In this document: positions 6,661 through 8,092 of the stretch, in pieces
Layout of the letters: each line of letters begins with the position of its first letter
Numbering within the stretch: the first letter of the stretch is position 1
Assembly: GCA_025355225.1 (NCBI GenBank)
Contig: JANYAB010000668.1
Location: 1 to 8,092 of the forward strand
Origin: Bacteroidota bacterium
Lineage (GTDB): Bacteria > Bacteroidota > Bacteroidia > Sphingobacteriales > Sphingobacteriaceae
Direction of reading: 5' to 3'
DNA: 8,092 nt
Program-made: the position numbers and the translations under genes
Notes under the pieces: model-generated
Seen by the model: the letters and a program-made list of their open reading frames with translations, nothing else
Database searches by the model: none
What the model was told of the DNA's origin: nothing

Positions 6661-6696
6661 CAGGTTTTTAATCGACATTTATGTATTAAAAACCTG
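6661..6696 (+). repeat. Perfect 12-bp hairpin abutting the lipoprotein start codon
   Basis: Left arm 6661-6672 (CAGGTTTTTAAT) pairs perfectly with right arm 6685-6696 (ATTAAAAACCTG). Inside is a 2-base bulge (6673-6674) and a further 4-bp stem (ACAT 6675-6678 with ATGT 6681-6684) around a TT loop. The right arm ends at the base before the ATG at 6697, and the left arm starts 6 bp after the VOC stop. No U-run follows, so it is not a standard intrinsic terminator. In RNA it would bury the ribosome-docking region of the lipoprotein gene. It could be a translational control hairpin, an mRNA-processing or 3'-end stabilising stem for the VOC message, or a small repeat. Confidence 0.75.
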
Positions 6697-7221
6697 ATGA
6701 TGAAAAGATTATCTCTGCTTGCATCAATTGTTGCCTTGTTGGCAGCATGTAATACAAAAACCAATCCGGGTACAGCTAATACTCCCGCTAAGGACACACT
6801 TACCTATGCTTACAAGGCAACCTATTCATCAGATATTACCGTACCCGGTAACCCTGTGATTGCCCAAAAAGTGCTGCAGGTATGGAAAATGTTTGAGACC
6901 GCGCAAATTCAAGCCATGAAACCCTATTTCGCAGATTCGGTTAAATACGATGATGCCAGCGGTATGCATTTTTATGGCCCAACGGATAAACTGCTTGCCT
7001 ATGCCAAAAAAGATATCGATGGCCTCGATTCCATGCGGTTTGATATTACTGTGTGGCAAAGCGCACATTTGAATGATAAAAATGAAGACTGGGTAAACAT
7101 TTGGTCGCGTGAAAGAAGGTATCCTAAAAATGGCCAGGCAGATACAGTATTAATGCAGGAAAACTGGCAGGTAAAAAATGGCAAAATAATTTCTTTTGAT
7201 CAGTATGTAGCTAAAAAGTAA
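6697..7221 (+). CDS. NTF2-like (SnoaL-type) lipoprotein
   Basis: This 174-residue protein has a lipoprotein signal peptide: MMKRLSLLASIVALLAAC with lipobox LAAC and the acylated Cys at residue 18. A low-complexity linker (about 19-48) follows, then one globular domain. That domain (about 52-172) looks like the NTF2/SnoaL fold: a helical start (QKVLQVWKMFETAQIQAMKPYFADSVKYDD), then GPTDKLLAYAKKD and beta strands with W-rich sheets (DWVNIWSRERR, VLMQENWQVKNGKIISFDQY). Such domains bind small molecules or act as simple enzymes; the ligand is unknown. N19 at +2 suits the outer membrane, and no acidic surface-export signal follows the Cys. Starts at 6697 and 6700 are both possible; both keep the signal peptide. 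The SRPBCC gene follows after 6 bp, so the two are probably one transcript. A strong hairpin touches the start codon. Confidence 0.88.
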   Translation: MMKRLSLLASIVALLAACNTKTNPGTANTPAKDTLTYAYKATYSSDITVPGNPVIAQKVLQVWKMFETAQIQAMKPYFADSVKYDDASGMHFYGPTDKLLAYAKKDIDGLDSMRFDITVWQSAHLNDKNEDWVNIWSRERRYPKNGQADTVLMQENWQVKNGKIISFDQYVAKK

Positions 7222-7227
7222 GGCATC

Positions 7228-7671
7228 ATGAAATTCGAATGCAGCACAGATATTAACGTGCCCATAGATAAAGCGGTAGCTTTATTTAATGATCCCCTCA
7301 ATTTTAAAGAGTGGCAGGATGGTTTTATCAGTTATGAACCCATTAGCGGTATACCGCGGACAAAGGGTGCAAAATCAAAAATAACTTATATCAACGGGAG
7401 GCATAAAATAGAGCTTACCGAAACCATAGAGGTAATGAATCTGCCGAAAGAGATGACTGCCTTTTACGAGCATAAGCATGGGTCCAATACGATGACCAAT
7501 CGTTTCACCCAATTGCCGGGGCAAAAAACCAGGTACACATCCGGCGTAGGAAACATTAAATCTATAGGTATTATCCCCAAATTAATGGCGTTACTTATGC
7601 CTGGCATGTTCAAAAAACAAAATCAAAAATGGATGGATCAATTTAAAGCATTTGCCGAAAAAGCAAGTTAA
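7228..7671 (+). CDS. SRPBCC (START/Bet v1-like) family protein
   Basis: This 147-residue cytoplasmic protein has the SRPBCC helix-grip fold that encloses a hydrophobic pocket. Visible features are the opening strand and helices FECSTDINVPIDKAVALFNDPLNFKEWQDGFISYEPISG (3-41; the family pattern is a strand, then a VxxPxxxVFxxxxDPxxxxxW-like stretch), repeated beta strands through 48-107 (KSKITYI, KIELTETIEVMNL, EMTAFYEH, MTNRFTQL, KTRYTSGVG), and a C-terminal helix (KKQNQKWMDQFKAFAEKAS). Relatives are polyketide cyclases, lipid binders and uncharacterised proteins; the ligand is unknown. The start lies 6 bp after the lipoprotein stop, with a TAAGG Shine-Dalgarno-like site overlapping that stop (7219-7223), so translation is probably coupled. 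It converges with the next gene, 9 bp from its end. Confidence 0.88.
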   Translation: MKFECSTDINVPIDKAVALFNDPLNFKEWQDGFISYEPISGIPRTKGAKSKITYINGRHKIELTETIEVMNLPKEMTAFYEHKHGSNTMTNRFTQLPGQKTRYTSGVGNIKSIGIIPKLMALLMPGMFKKQNQKWMDQFKAFAEKAS

Positions 7672-7680
7672 ACGGTCTCG

Positions 7681-8001
7681 TCACAATTGCGCCTGCTGGT
7701 ATTTATAGTGCAAATGTTTTAATACTTCAGCTGATTCGGGATCAGAGGAAATACCATACCCCGACACCAATATTCCTTTTAAGCCAGATTTGGAAACAAG
7801 GGCATAAACGGTTGCTTCATCGCCCGGGTCAGATGCCCCTTCGTACCGGTATAAATCTGCTATCTCAAACTCATCGACCGGGTAGCTCTTATTGTCTACA
7901 ACAAGTTTGTCTTCCTTTAAATTAAAATCCAGGGTATAGCCCTGTTTATGGAGCTGTTCGATGGCTTCAGTAACAGTAGCGTAATGAAATTTCTGTTTCA
8001 T
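7681..8001 (-). CDS. Small conserved Bacteroidota protein (often misnamed PRPP synthetase)
   Basis: This 106-residue protein has no signal peptide or membrane segment. Motifs are GYTLDFNLKEDKL (21-33), FEIADLYRYEGASDPGDEATVYAL (45-68) and SGLKGILVSGYGISSD (72-87). I recognise these from a family of about 100-residue Bacteroidota proteins whose database entries often read phosphoribosylpyrophosphate synthetase. It lacks the size and the PRPP- and ATP-binding motifs of that enzyme, so the name looks like a propagated error. The real function is unknown; the strand-helix composition suggests a small alpha/beta domain. It stands alone, converging on the SRPBCC gene with 9 bp between stops and no terminator hairpin. 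The ATG at 8001 fits the family N-terminus. No confident promoter is visible; minus-strand TTACTTTG about 30 bp upstream is one base off the -7 consensus. Confidence 0.85.
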   Translation of the reverse strand: MKQKFHYATVTEAIEQLHKQGYTLDFNLKEDKLVVDNKSYPVDEFEIADLYRYEGASDPGDEATVYALVSKSGLKGILVSGYGISSDPESAEVLKHLHYKYQQAQL

Positions 8002-8079
8002 GCGAAAATGGAATTTAGCAGGTATATAAACAAAGTAAAGTTAGGTGTTTAGCGAACTGCTCTACTTTTTAAAAGACTA

Positions 8080-8092
8080 TGTCATTTCGAGC
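8080..8092 (+). repeat. Start of a GTCATTTCGA-type dispersed repeat, cut by window end
   Basis: TGTCATTTCGAGC at the right edge repeats the first 11 bases of the element whose core lies at 51-63 on the opposite strand. Only 13 bases are visible, so the call rests on the shared core and on recalling this opening from Bacteroidota intergenic repeats. The two copies point outward from the window. Confidence 0.45.

Overview
The window looks like the chromosome of a Bacteroidota species, most likely Sphingobacteriaceae (Mucilaginibacter/Pedobacter-like). The reasons are AT-rich intergenic DNA, starts without strong Shine-Dalgarno sites, a perfect TAnnTTTG -7 promoter element before the kinase gene, protein families typical of the phylum, and several kinds of dispersed intergenic repeat. 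The genus is an inference from memory. No tRNA, rRNA, CRISPR array, transposase or phage gene is visible.

Layout: (1) 1-66 holds a dispersed GTCATTTCGA-type repeat. (2) 212-1126 (-) encodes an exported S1/P1-type zinc nuclease. A 17-bp palindrome at 1182-1223 separates it from a divergent five-helix membrane protein of unknown function (1375-1893, +). (3) 1932-2984 (-) encodes a GT-B-like glycosyl- or glycerophosphotransferase-type protein. (4) A 369-bp divergent spacer leads to a soluble PAS/coiled-coil/PAS/histidine kinase (3354-5138, +). This kinase looks like the C-terminal half of the CheB-CheR-PAS-kinase hybrids with the methylesterase and methyltransferase domains missing. (5) 5139-5606 has no gene but carries two facing copies of a three-hairpin REP-like element. 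(6) 5607-7671 (+) is a run of four small genes: a bare AraC-type DNA-binding protein, a VOC/glyoxalase-fold protein, an NTF2-like lipoprotein and an SRPBCC/START-like protein. A 118-bp foldback repeat and a perfect 12-bp hairpin lie between members of this run. (7) 7681-8001 (-) encodes a small conserved protein of the family usually mislabelled phosphoribosylpyrophosphate synthetase. (8) The last 13 bases begin another GTCATTTCGA repeat, inverted relative to the one at the start.

How the genes work together: no long operon or complete pathway is visible. The kinase is an orphan, with no response regulator beside it. The AraC-VOC-lipoprotein-SRPBCC run is the only plausible functional group. 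Three of its four proteins have small-ligand-binding pocket folds, but no substrate can be named. The lipoprotein and SRPBCC genes are 6 bp apart and are probably co-transcribed. I see no convincing new defence or mobile system. The most unusual content is non-coding: the paired REP-like elements, the foldback with period-8 and period-9 repeats, and the hairpin abutting a start codon.
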